Source of the DNA: a bacterium
GTDB taxonomy: Bacteria > UBP7 > UBA6624
Assembly (NCBI GenBank): GCA_014384545.1
Contig: JACNFQ010000053.1
Span: forward strand, 1 to 55,163
Length of the DNA stretch: 55,163 nt
Direction: 5' to 3'
Below the pieces are notes generated by a model that worked only from the letters and a program-made list of their open reading frames with translations, did not search any database and was not told where the DNA came from. The position numbers and the translations under genes were made by a program. Within the stretch, counting starts at the first letter, position 1. Each line of letters begins with the position of its first letter. Of the stretch, positions 47,677-55,163 are shown piece after piece.

Positions 47677-49040
47677 TGCTCCCCCTTTGGCACCTTCTCC
47701 TCGCTTTGGCACCTGCCAATCTGACCGTTGTTTCAGGAGATGAGGGAGGGTTATCTCGGGCTCTTGCCCAAGCAGAAGCGGGCGCTGTAATTACGGTTGA
47801 GGGGGGGGTGTGGAGAGGTTCGTTCATGATAAACACCCCCCTTACGCTCATTGGGAAGAATGGGGCAACACTTGACGGAGGGGGCGAAGGAACTGTCCTC
47901 TCTATCCTTGCCCCAGATGTCACGGTTCGGGGTTTAACGATTACGGGAAGTGGTCGTCGCTTGGATGCAGAGAACTCCGGCGTTTCTGTTGAAGCGCCTC
48001 GAGCTACGATCGAGGATAACATATTGAACGAGGTTCTATTCGGTCTCTACTTGAAGAGCTCCCCCCAATCTGTCGTGAGGAATAACAGAATTACAGGGTT
48101 TCCTATCGCTGTACCAAGACGTGGGGACCCCATTCGCATTTGGGAAAGTGATGGCACTCAGGTTGTGGGCAATGTTGTAGAGAGTGGAAGGGATGTCGTC
48201 CTTTGGTTCTCTTCAGACTTGGTCGTTATGAATAACTCCATTTCCAATGGAAGGTATGGTCTTCACTTCATGTATTGCGACGGAGCGAAAGTGATAGAGA
48301 ATGCGTTCATCAACAACTCTGTAGGAGCCTTCCTTATGTTTAGCAGAGATCTAAGGATGGAGAATAACCTATTCTTGGGCAACTATGGACCGAGTGGATA
48401 TGGGGTGGGATTAAAGGATGTGGATGATGCCCTGGTCGCCGACAATCTCTTCTTGGGCAACCGCGTTGGCGTTCATATGGACAACAGCCCCAGACAAGTT
48501 GATTCGATAGGTCATGTACACCATAACGTCTTTTCTAGGAATACCCTTGGAATCTCTCTGATGCCCTCTGTTAGGAATAATGCGTTTTGGGCAAACGCTT
48601 TCTTGGAAAACGACGAACAGGTGCTCATTGCGGGCAGGGGTGGGTATGCCGCCAGTAACAGCTGGTCACATAATGGTGTTGGGAATTACTGGAGTGATTA
48701 CCGTGGCTTTGATGGGGATGGGGATGGTTTGGGTGACTACCCCTATCGTTCAGATAGACTTTTTGAGAGTATTATGGCGAGATACCCGACCCTGCGTCTC
48801 TTCGTAAACACCCCCGCAGCACGCGCCCTTGATTATGCTGCCCGGGCCTTCCCCTTGGTTGCCCCTCGACCCATTCTTGAGGATAACTACCCCTTGATTG
48901 AGATGCCACCAATTCCCCCCGCACCCAAACCCCCCATGCCCAACGGCGGACCTCTTACTGCCGCCGCGGGGGGTATCTTGCTGTTGGCAGTCACTTTGGG
49001 ATTCTTGGGTAAAGAGAGTTTTCTTGGAGGTTCCCCATGA
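47676..49040 (+). CDS. nosD: Nitrous oxide reductase maturation protein NosD (beta-helix)
   Basis: Signal peptide; parallel beta-helix repeats 'NNRITGFPIAV...NNSISNGRYGLHFMYCDGAKVIENAFINNSVGAFLMFSRDLRMENNLFLGNYG'. Confidence 0.93.
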   Translation: MLPLWHLLLALAPANLTVVSGDEGGLSRALAQAEAGAVITVEGGVWRGSFMINTPLTLIGKNGATLDGGGEGTVLSILAPDVTVRGLTITGSGRRLDAENSGVSVEAPRATIEDNILNEVLFGLYLKSSPQSVVRNNRITGFPIAVPRRGDPIRIWESDGTQVVGNVVESGRDVVLWFSSDLVVMNNSISNGRYGLHFMYCDGAKVIENAFINNSVGAFLMFSRDLRMENNLFLGNYGPSGYGVGLKDVDDALVADNLFLGNRVGVHMDNSPRQVDSIGHVHHNVFSRNTLGISLMPSVRNNAFWANAFLENDEQVLIAGRGGYAASNSWSHNGVGNYWSDYRGFDGDGDGLGDYPYRSDRLFESIMARYPTLRLFVNTPAARALDYAARAFPLVAPRPILEDNYPLIEMPPIPPAPKPPMPNGGPLTAAAGGILLLAVTLGFLGKESFLGGSP

Positions 49041-49762
49041 TTGAAGTCAGCCACCTTGGTAAGTCGTTTGGGAATACGCGTGCACTAAATGACCTCTCCT
49101 TTTCCCTTGCTGAGGGTGAATCTGTAGCTCTTTGGGGGCACAATGGTGCAGGAAAATCAACCCTCCTCCATGCACTGCTTGGGCTCTTTCCCTATGAGGG
49201 CAAGATTACCTTGAACGGTGTGGATGTAAAGCGTGACGGAACAGAAGCGAGGCGTCATGTGGGGTTTGTTCCCCAAGTATTGGGTTTCCACCCAGGTGCG
49301 ACAGCCGTTGAAGCTTACTCTTTTTTCTCCTCATTGCGCGGGTTGAAAGTTAACCAATCCTCTTTCCATTCGATGGGTCTAGAAGGAGAAGAGAGAAAAC
49401 GCCTTCGAGATCTTTCAGGGGGCATGCGGCGACGCTTAGCTCTAGGTATCGCCCTTCTGGACAACCCGCCTCTCCTCTTGTTGGACGAACCCACCTCCGA
49501 CTTAGATGCGAAAGGGAGAGAGTCTTTCTTAGAACGACTTGAGGTGGCAAAAGAGACGGGGCATACTCTCCTTTTCTCTTCTCACCGACCCGACGAAATC
49601 GTTCGCTTAGCAGACCGTGTCCTCTTTCTAGATGGGGGCGAATTGGTTCAGGACGGGCTCACCAGCCATCTCTTCCATGATGGCTCCCCGGGAACTTCTG
49701 TTAGAAAAACAAACGGAGACTCTTTCATCCCCGTTTCCAAGTTGGGAGGTATCCATGCCTAG
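49037..49762 (+). CDS. nosF: ABC transporter ATPase NosF
   Basis: Walker A 'GHNGAGKSTLLHAL', signature 'LSGGMRRRLALGIAL', Walker B 'LLLLDEPTSDLD'; nos context. Confidence 0.92.
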   Translation: MIEVSHLGKSFGNTRALNDLSFSLAEGESVALWGHNGAGKSTLLHALLGLFPYEGKITLNGVDVKRDGTEARRHVGFVPQVLGFHPGATAVEAYSFFSSLRGLKVNQSSFHSMGLEGEERKRLRDLSGGMRRRLALGIALLDNPPLLLLDEPTSDLDAKGRESFLERLEVAKETGHTLLFSSHRPDEIVRLADRVLFLDGGELVQDGLTSHLFHDGSPGTSVRKTNGDSFIPVSKLGGIHA

Positions 49763-50588
49763 ATTTGCTCTTCTTCTTGCTTTTGGTAAGCGTGAACTGA
49801 AAGAAGCGTTTCGTAATCTATGGTTCGTTCTCTTTAGTTCGGCCTTCTCAGTCTTAGCTGTCGCTCTCTCTTGGCTCTCTCTTTCCGGAGCGGGACGAGA
49901 GGGCCTAGCCTCTTTAGACCGCACAGGAGCAAGCCTAACCCATCTTGTCTTGCTCATCGTTCCACTCCTAGGACTTGTCTTAGGAGCTGGCTCTTTGGCT
50001 GGTGAAAGAGATAGAGGCACCCTTCCCATGCTCCTTGCTCAACCTGTATCTCGAGCTGAAGTTCTTGGAGGCAAACTCCTTGGATTGGGGGGGGCACTCT
50101 TAGGAACGATTGGTTTAGGGTTTGGTTTGGCTGGTCTCTTGATTGCTTGGGGGGGTGGCACATTGGGTGCCGATAGTTTCCTACTCTTAGTTGCCCTCTC
50201 TTTTCTGTTGGCTTTTACGGCGCTGGGATTAGGTATGCTGATCTCTTCATGCGCTCGAACAGAGGGTGCTGCACTAGGTTTGGCATTGTTCCTGTGGCTA
50301 GGCTTCGTTTTTTTGGGGGACTTGGGATTGATGGGAACAGCTGTCGCTTTTCAGACCGAACCTGGCACCCTGTTCTTGTTAGCCCTTGGCAACCCTCTTG
50401 AGGTTTTTAGGATGGCTACTGTACTCTCTATCAAGGGTGGAGGCGAGTTATTAGGACCTTCAGGTTTATGGGCTCTTCGGGAGTGGGGAGAGGCCCTGGA
50501 AGGAGGATTGATTGCCACACTCTTCCTATGGGCACTACTGCCCGCCATCATCTCCACTTCCGTCTTCAAAAAGCGAGGTATTCAATGA
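49755..50588 (+). CDS. nosY: ABC permease NosY
   Basis: ATG 49755 'MPRFALLLAFGKRELKEAFRNLWFVLFS...GAGSLAGERDRGTLPMLLAQPVSRAEVLGGKLLG'. Confidence 0.92.
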   Translation: MPRFALLLAFGKRELKEAFRNLWFVLFSSAFSVLAVALSWLSLSGAGREGLASLDRTGASLTHLVLLIVPLLGLVLGAGSLAGERDRGTLPMLLAQPVSRAEVLGGKLLGLGGALLGTIGLGFGLAGLLIAWGGGTLGADSFLLLVALSFLLAFTALGLGMLISSCARTEGAALGLALFLWLGFVFLGDLGLMGTAVAFQTEPGTLFLLALGNPLEVFRMATVLSIKGGGELLGPSGLWALREWGEALEGGLIATLFLWALLPAIISTSVFKKRGIQ

Positions 50589-51046
50589 GACTTTTTCTTC
50601 ACTCTTTGATCCTCTTAGCAAGCTGTAGGGGTATTGCTCAAGCAGAGGAGCCCCCATCTCTACGCCTTGGGGTGGACATCTGCGACTATTGCTCTATGAT
50701 GATTGATGATATCCGTTTTGCTTCAGCCTATGTCACGACAGAAGGGAAAGTGCGCCGTTTTGATGATATTGGGGGCCTCCTAATCACCCTAAAAGAGAGA
50801 GGTGAATCTATTCAATCGGTGTGGGTACACGACATCTCTTCTCTCTCATGGATAGATGGTGAGAAGGCGATATATGTCCATGGTGGAACAATGACTCCTA
50901 TGGGGTATGCTCTTTCTGCCTTCTCTCTTCATGAAGAGGCAGAGCGATTTGCACAAGAGAGTGGGGGCATCGTCATGTCGTGGGAGGAGATTCTCACATC
51001 AGAGATTACCCCCCAATCACCCCACCAAACTGGAGGGAAAGAATGA
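50585..51046 (+). CDS. nosL: Copper chaperone lipoprotein-like NosL
   Basis: 'DICDYCSMMIDDIRFASAYVTTEGKVRRFDDIGGLLITL...MTPMGYALSAF' typical NosL. Confidence 0.93.
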   Translation: MRLFLHSLILLASCRGIAQAEEPPSLRLGVDICDYCSMMIDDIRFASAYVTTEGKVRRFDDIGGLLITLKERGESIQSVWVHDISSLSWIDGEKAIYVHGGTMTPMGYALSAFSLHEEAERFAQESGGIVMSWEEILTSEITPQSPHQTGGKE

Positions 51047-51450
51047 ACAGAACGTCAGCGATGCTTGCCTTAGAGGGATTGATCCGATTGGCTGCATTGC
51101 CAAGAGAAGAGTACCACACCTTGGCCGAAATCTGTCCACCAAACTCACCAACTCCACCCTATTTTGCGAAAGTATTTCAACGGCTATCCCTTTCACCTAT
51201 CGTCTCGGCACGAAGGGGACCTGGGGGCGGGTACAAACTGACGATCTCTCCCCAAGAGATTACTTTAGAGGCCGTGATTCTTGCCTCTACCGAACAAAAG
51301 AGCCTCTCATCCTGCCTTCTCAGAGATGCCCCTTGCGGGTCTGAACCTGCCTGTCCGCTACACAAACTGTTGAAGGATGAACAGATTGCACTCTCTCATC
51401 AAATTACCTCATTGACCTTAGAAGACTTGCTTGAAAGCGAGGGTGCCTAG
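51043..51450 (+). CDS. Rrf2-family regulator (NsrR/IscR-like, Fe-S cysteines)
   Basis: Start at 51043; wHTH 'LAEICPPNSPTPPYFAKVFQRLSLSPIVSARRGPGGGYKL'; three Cys 'CLLRDAPCGSEPACPLH'. Confidence 0.88.
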   Translation: MNRTSAMLALEGLIRLAALPREEYHTLAEICPPNSPTPPYFAKVFQRLSLSPIVSARRGPGGGYKLTISPQEITLEAVILASTEQKSLSSCLLRDAPCGSEPACPLHKLLKDEQIALSHQITSLTLEDLLESEGA

Positions 51451-52298
51451 GTTTCGTCTAGGTTTGGGTGCGGATTCGCCTTGTGATGCTTGTGACTCCA
51501 AGAGAAAAAAGTCCCTGCCCACGCCACTGTATATCCAACCATAGCGGCTATCTTCATGATAATACCACCCAGTTTTTGATCTTCAAGAGGCGAGAAATCG
51601 AGCCATCCCTCTAGCCGCGGTGCCACTTGATAAGTGGGATAGAAGACTTGGTCACTAAACGAGAGAATGCCAAACGCAGGAAGCTGTGCCACGGGAAATG
51701 CGAAGATATAGAGGAGTCTGGCACCAAAGGAGAGGCGTGGCCATCCGGGGACAGGATTGAGGAGGGGCCACCAAGAGAGAATTGCACCAAAGAGCATTGT
51801 CGCATGTTCTAGATTGTGGATGGGGGTGCTGTGAAGGGCTGCCTCGTAAAGGCGTGGCAGGTGCCAACCCAAAAAGAAGAGATGGAAAAGAGCCCAAGCC
51901 ACGAGAGGTTTTGTCAGGGTTTGGAGGATGGGTCGGATAAGGGGGCGGTCAAACAAGCTCTTGGCGAGTGCCGGAGGAATCCCGACCAAGAGGGCTACAG
52001 CAACAGGGAAGATGAAGAGGATATGTTGGACCATATGAACCCAAAACAGATACTCTTCGCCCACATGGTCAATGGGCGAAGAAACTGCGACATAGAAGAG
52101 GGCTACACCAAAGAAAAAGGAGAGTGCTCTCCACAGAGGGTATGGCGTTCCCTTTCCCCATTTTTCCCTCCAAGGACCAATGCCAAAAAAATATAGGGAT
52201 AGCACACCCAAGAGAAGGACCAAGAGGGGAACCTCATGAGTCCAAGTTGAGATATTTTCTGATTCGTGGAGCCCCGTATGGAGGAAGAGCATTCTCAT
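51447..52298 (-). CDS. ctaG: CtaG-like (caa3-type) cytochrome c oxidase assembly protein
   Basis: 'WTHEVPLLVLLLGVLSLYFFGI', 'VSSPIDHVGEEYLFWVHMVQHILFIFPVAVALLVGIPP'. Confidence 0.88.
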   Translation of the reverse strand: MRMLFLHTGLHESENISTWTHEVPLLVLLLGVLSLYFFGIGPWREKWGKGTPYPLWRALSFFFGVALFYVAVSSPIDHVGEEYLFWVHMVQHILFIFPVAVALLVGIPPALAKSLFDRPLIRPILQTLTKPLVAWALFHLFFLGWHLPRLYEAALHSTPIHNLEHATMLFGAILSWWPLLNPVPGWPRLSFGARLLYIFAFPVAQLPAFGILSFSDQVFYPTYQVAPRLEGWLDFSPLEDQKLGGIIMKIAAMVGYTVAWAGTFFSWSHKHHKANPHPNLDET

Positions 52299-52340
52299 AT
52301 GAAGTATTATCCCAAAAACTATGTCGTGGAAGAAGCGTCG

Positions 52341-53078
52341 CTAGAGAGAAGCTAGATAGTGCAAGAGAGCTTCGACTTCTTCATCAGATGCTGTCATCGT
52401 AAGTCCCATCGGCATCATGCCCTTAATGAACCCTTTTGGTGCACGCTTCATTGGGTCTAGAACAGATTCTCGAATATAGGCGGTATCCACAATAATCGTT
52501 GTGCCATCATCCATCTCTTGCTCCCGTCCTAATAGACCCTTCCAAGAAGGTCCGACCAACCGTGAGCCGTCCACACTATGGCATGCCGAACAACCCAATT
52601 GAGTCGCTACCGTTTCGCCTAAAGCAATCATCTCATCCTTCGTAAGGGCGTTTCCACCTTCACAGGGGTTTGCCACCTCCATCTCAACGACCTCTCCCCC
52701 TTCACAGGGGTTTGTTGGCGTGGGATCGGGTGTGTGACAGGGGTTTGCCACCTCAATCTCAACGACCTCTGGGGTTTGGTGGGCAACCTCGCTACGGGGA
52801 CTGGGCTGGGCAGCATTTGGGTTCAACATCACAATGATAGCCCAGGCACTGCCAGCAATCAGAAAGACCCCCATCCCGAAGATCCAACCCAACAAGGCGG
52901 GGTCTTTCTTGAGGTGCATGTAGACCTGGATGACCAACCAAAACTTGAGGGCTGCTAGCGAGAGCAAAAGGACGTTGTAAACGGTTTGCGGTGACCACGA
53001 AGGGAGCATCACCTCCACTACAGTCACCAATGTCAAGATCACAGCGATTTTTAGGTAGTTATTGTTCTTGTTGCTCAT
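52341..53078 (-). CDS. Cytochrome c oxidase subunit IV (prokaryotic) fused to C-terminal cytochrome c domain
   Basis: COX4-like 3 TM N-terminus 'LKFWLVIQVYMHLKKDP'; C-terminal 'GETVATQLGCSACHSVDGSRLVGPSWKGLLGRE...MMPMGLTMTASDEEVEALLHYLASL'. Confidence 0.9.
   Translation of the reverse strand: MSNKNNNYLKIAVILTLVTVVEVMLPSWSPQTVYNVLLLSLAALKFWLVIQVYMHLKKDPALLGWIFGMGVFLIAGSAWAIIVMLNPNAAQPSPRSEVAHQTPEVVEIEVANPCHTPDPTPTNPCEGGEVVEMEVANPCEGGNALTKDEMIALGETVATQLGCSACHSVDGSRLVGPSWKGLLGREQEMDDGTTIIVDTAYIRESVLDPMKRAPKGFIKGMMPMGLTMTASDEEVEALLHYLASL
52662..52770. repeat. Imperfect 75 nt-period repeat in the CoxIV-cyt c linker
   Basis: acaggggtttgccacctc(c/a)atctcaacgacctct at 52662-52695 and 52737-52770; encodes VVE(I/M)EVANPC. 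Confidence 0.85.
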
Positions 53079-53090
53079 TTTCTTACTCCT

Positions 53091-53828
53091 CTAGGACCCA
53101 GGCATTTCCATCAAGTAGACAACGGAGAAAATCACAATCCAAACGACATCAACGAAGTGCCAATAAAGGCCTGCTACTTCAACATGGACTGCTTTTTTCT
53201 TTGTGACACCTCCCCAAAACGAGTGGACCAACAAAAGAATCATCCAAAGAACACCCACCGCCACGTGCACGCCATGAAAGCCTGTTAGTAGATAAAAAGA
53301 AGCCCCAAAAAGGTTCGTTTGCATCGTTAGCCCTTCTTCAATAAAAGTAGAGAATTCGAAGACTTGATAGCCCAAGAAAACCAACCCACAGAGAATCGTG
53401 GCCACATTCCATAGACGGAACTTTCCCAAATCCCCCCGTTGAATTGCTGCCAACTGGAGCACCATCGTTAGGGAGCTAGTCAAGAGAATAAAGGTGCTGA
53501 TTGTGGTCGTCTGGAAGTCAAAGACATCAAGGGGCCATGGACCTGTCAAACTCCTTCCTTTATAGACCAAATACCCTGCAATTAAGCTCCCGAACAACAT
53601 GCAGTCGCTAGCGATGTATGCCCACCAAAGGAGCTTGATGTGGGGAACACCAGTCCCCTCGGGCGGCTTAGGGGGACCTTCGGTCTGGTCATCGGGCACG
53701 GCAGGTACCGTTTGGGGTTTCTTTCGAACCAATCCCAAAATACCATAAAAGGTAAAGACTGCAACACCAAACGCAGCGACCACAAGAGCGAGTCCCATTA
53801 GGGGAGAAAGTGTACTGGCAAGAATCAT
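53091..53828 (-). CDS. coxC: Cytochrome c oxidase subunit III
   Basis: 'HIKLLWWAYIASDCMLFGSLIAGYLVYKG', 'FYLLTGFHGVHVAVGVLWMI', 'VEVAGLYWHFVDVVWIVIFSVVYLM'. Confidence 0.95.
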   Translation of the reverse strand: MILASTLSPLMGLALVVAAFGVAVFTFYGILGLVRKKPQTVPAVPDDQTEGPPKPPEGTGVPHIKLLWWAYIASDCMLFGSLIAGYLVYKGRSLTGPWPLDVFDFQTTTISTFILLTSSLTMVLQLAAIQRGDLGKFRLWNVATILCGLVFLGYQVFEFSTFIEEGLTMQTNLFGASFYLLTGFHGVHVAVGVLWMILLLVHSFWGGVTKKKAVHVEVAGLYWHFVDVVWIVIFSVVYLMEMPGS

Positions 53829-55081
53829 TGTCCTGCCTCCATGGGGTGAATATGTTCTCCACCCTCTCCTTCTAAAGCCCATGCAAAGAAAGCGAGTAGC
53901 ATAATGCCCACCCCTGTGAACCCTAGTGCGGGGCTATACAGGAGCCCAAGCCCTCCAAAGAGAATCCCCAAACTTGCGATGGCGGGCATCCAAGACCCCC
54001 CAGGCATGTGGATCCCGCCCTTGTCGGGAGGAAGAGTAGCGATTTCTCGCTTTTCCATCTTGGCAGCCCAAAGTTCATCCCTCTCTTTTACGACGGGTGT
54101 TTGGGCAAAGTTGTATACAGGGGGAGGAGACGTTGTGGTCCACTCCAATGTCCGGGCGTCCCATGGATCGGCAGGTGCTCTCTCTCCGTGGCGTGCTGCT
54201 CGGAGAAGCTCCATAATAAAGAGTAGGACAGAAAGCCCCATCGCAAATGCCCCAAACGTGGCAGCCAAATTGGAAGCACCCCATCCCATCTCGGATGAAT
54301 AGGTGTAGATGCGCCTGGGCATTCCATAAAAACCGGCAATGACCATCGGTATGAATGTCGCATTGAACCCCCAGAAAAAGAGCCAGAAAATCTTCTTTCC
54401 TCGCTTGTCATCCAATAGGCGTCCGGTCATCTTCGGGAACCAATAAGCAATCCCAGCAAAGAGACCGAAGAGCCCCCCACCCACAAGCGTATAGTGGAAA
54501 TGTGAAACGACAAAATAGGTATCATGTTGCTGGTAATCAGATGCCGCAGCACTGTTCATGATTCCTGTCAGCCCCCCCCATAAGAACATTCCAATGAAGG
54601 CAACAGCATACAACATGGGCGTGGTAAATCGAATCTTCCCACCCCACAAAGTAAAGACCCAGTTGAAGATCTTTGCCCCTGTGGGTATCGCAATCAAACT
54701 CGTTGTGAGGGCAAAAGCTGTATTGGCGACAGGCCCCATCCCTACGGTAAACATATGGTGGGCCCAAACCGCAAACCCCAAGAAAGCAATCGTTGCACCC
54801 GAAAAAACGACGACCGGATATCCGAAAAGGGGTTTGCGGGAAAAGGTAGGAAGTATCTCAGAAATGATCCCCATCGGCGGAAGAACGATGATATAAACCT
54901 CTGGGTGTAGTTTTCCTGACTTGTTGGCAATTTCGTGGACGTGCAGTATGGGTTCAAGGTTGTTATGTTGTTGATCTGTCATATTCGTTCTAGCAGATTC
55001 CGCTCCTCCCAGCGTACAGGCCATTGTTTTCGTAAGGTCGCACATTGGGGGATTCGTTAGTGTTGTGTGCGGCTCCGCCAT
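53825..55081 (-). CDS. ctaD: Cytochrome c oxidase subunit I, C-terminal part only (from HPEVY onward); upstream frame open to window edge
   Basis: 'HPEVYIIVLPPMGIISEILPTFSRKPLFGYPVVVFSGATIAFLGFAVWAHHMFTVG...HDTYFVVSHFHYTLVGG' is CoxI; residues before HPEVY do not match CoxI. Confidence 0.85.
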   Translation of the reverse strand: MAEPHTTLTNPPMCDLTKTMACTLGGAESARTNMTDQQHNNLEPILHVHEIANKSGKLHPEVYIIVLPPMGIISEILPTFSRKPLFGYPVVVFSGATIAFLGFAVWAHHMFTVGMGPVANTAFALTTSLIAIPTGAKIFNWVFTLWGGKIRFTTPMLYAVAFIGMFLWGGLTGIMNSAAASDYQQHDTYFVVSHFHYTLVGGGLFGLFAGIAYWFPKMTGRLLDDKRGKKIFWLFFWGFNATFIPMVIAGFYGMPRRIYTYSSEMGWGASNLAATFGAFAMGLSVLLFIMELLRAARHGERAPADPWDARTLEWTTTSPPPVYNFAQTPVVKERDELWAAKMEKREIATLPPDKGGIHMPGGSWMPAIASLGILFGGLGLLYSPALGFTGVGIMLLAFFAWALEGEGGEHIHPMEAGQ

Positions 55082-55163
55082 CAGCCCGTCGACTCCTGCA
55101 TCCTCACGGCCTAGTTTTGCGTGTTTATCATTCGCTTTTGTGAGACCACCCCGAACCGAGTCT

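Noticed and set aside
54915-55060. Group II intron domain V/VI before the coxI exon
   Set aside because: No recognisable 34 nt D5 (AGC...GAAA...GUU) found; only the 3' terminal AC would fit, which is too little.
55040-55163. tmRNA (ssrA)-like words on the minus strand (GCGAATGATAAACACGC 'AND..', GAGGATGCAGGA, GGAGTCGACGGG)
   Set aside because: No acceptor/T-arm (GGACnnGGGTTCGA), no tag stop codon, no conserved sequence before the resume codon; similarities appear coincidental.
54915-55163. Intein inside CoxI
   Set aside because: Frame is open, but no C-terminal block F/G (HN + S/T/C) precedes HPEVY, so an intein is not supported by the visible part.
1-55163. CRISPR arrays, rRNA operons, transposases or prophage genes
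   Set aside because: No regularly spaced repeats, rRNA sequences, transposase/integrase or phage structural ORFs were seen in this window.

Overview
This 55 kb window comes from a Gram-negative-type (porin-encoding) bacterial chromosome or MAG contig. It is densely coding, with many 1-4 nt gene overlaps. Left to right: (i) the end of a molybdopterin oxidoreductase (AioA/IdrA-like, tentative), mobB and a polytopic membrane protein; (ii) a Psr/Nrf-type Mo-enzyme operon (catalytic subunit, 4x[4Fe-4S] subunit, NrfD-like anchor, small membrane protein, TorD-like chaperone), then a beta-barrel porin; (iii) an OmpR-type regulator with a degenerate receiver, followed by a four-gene translationally coupled cassette that looks like the lower benzoyl-CoA (anaerobic aromatic) pathway: Oah/BamA, SDR, Had/BamQ, Dch/BamR; (iv) a long minus-strand, mostly housekeeping block (feoB, DtxR-FeoA fusion, DsbA-YceI fusion, ispG, thiO, htpX/lemA, PIN plus putative nuclease, ymdB, rny, recA, cinA, double-OB ssb, dcd, nrdJ, ndk, sua5, prmC, prfA, rpmE, tRNA-Gln); (v) a clade II-like nos cluster (nosZ-B-D-F-Y-L plus Rrf2 regulator); (vi) caa3-type oxidase genes, including a CoxIV-cytochrome c fusion and a coxI whose N-terminal half is absent up to exactly the HPEVY motif at the window edge. 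Best candidates for a second look: the benzoyl-CoA cassette, the Mo-enzyme family with a Cys-to-Gly change in its FS0 cluster motif, the interrupted coxI, the PIN/PD-(D/E)XK-like protein, the CoxIV-cyt c fusion with a Cys-bearing repeat linker, and the duplicated hairpin module in the recA leader. All product calls come from reading motifs by eye; no database search was run.
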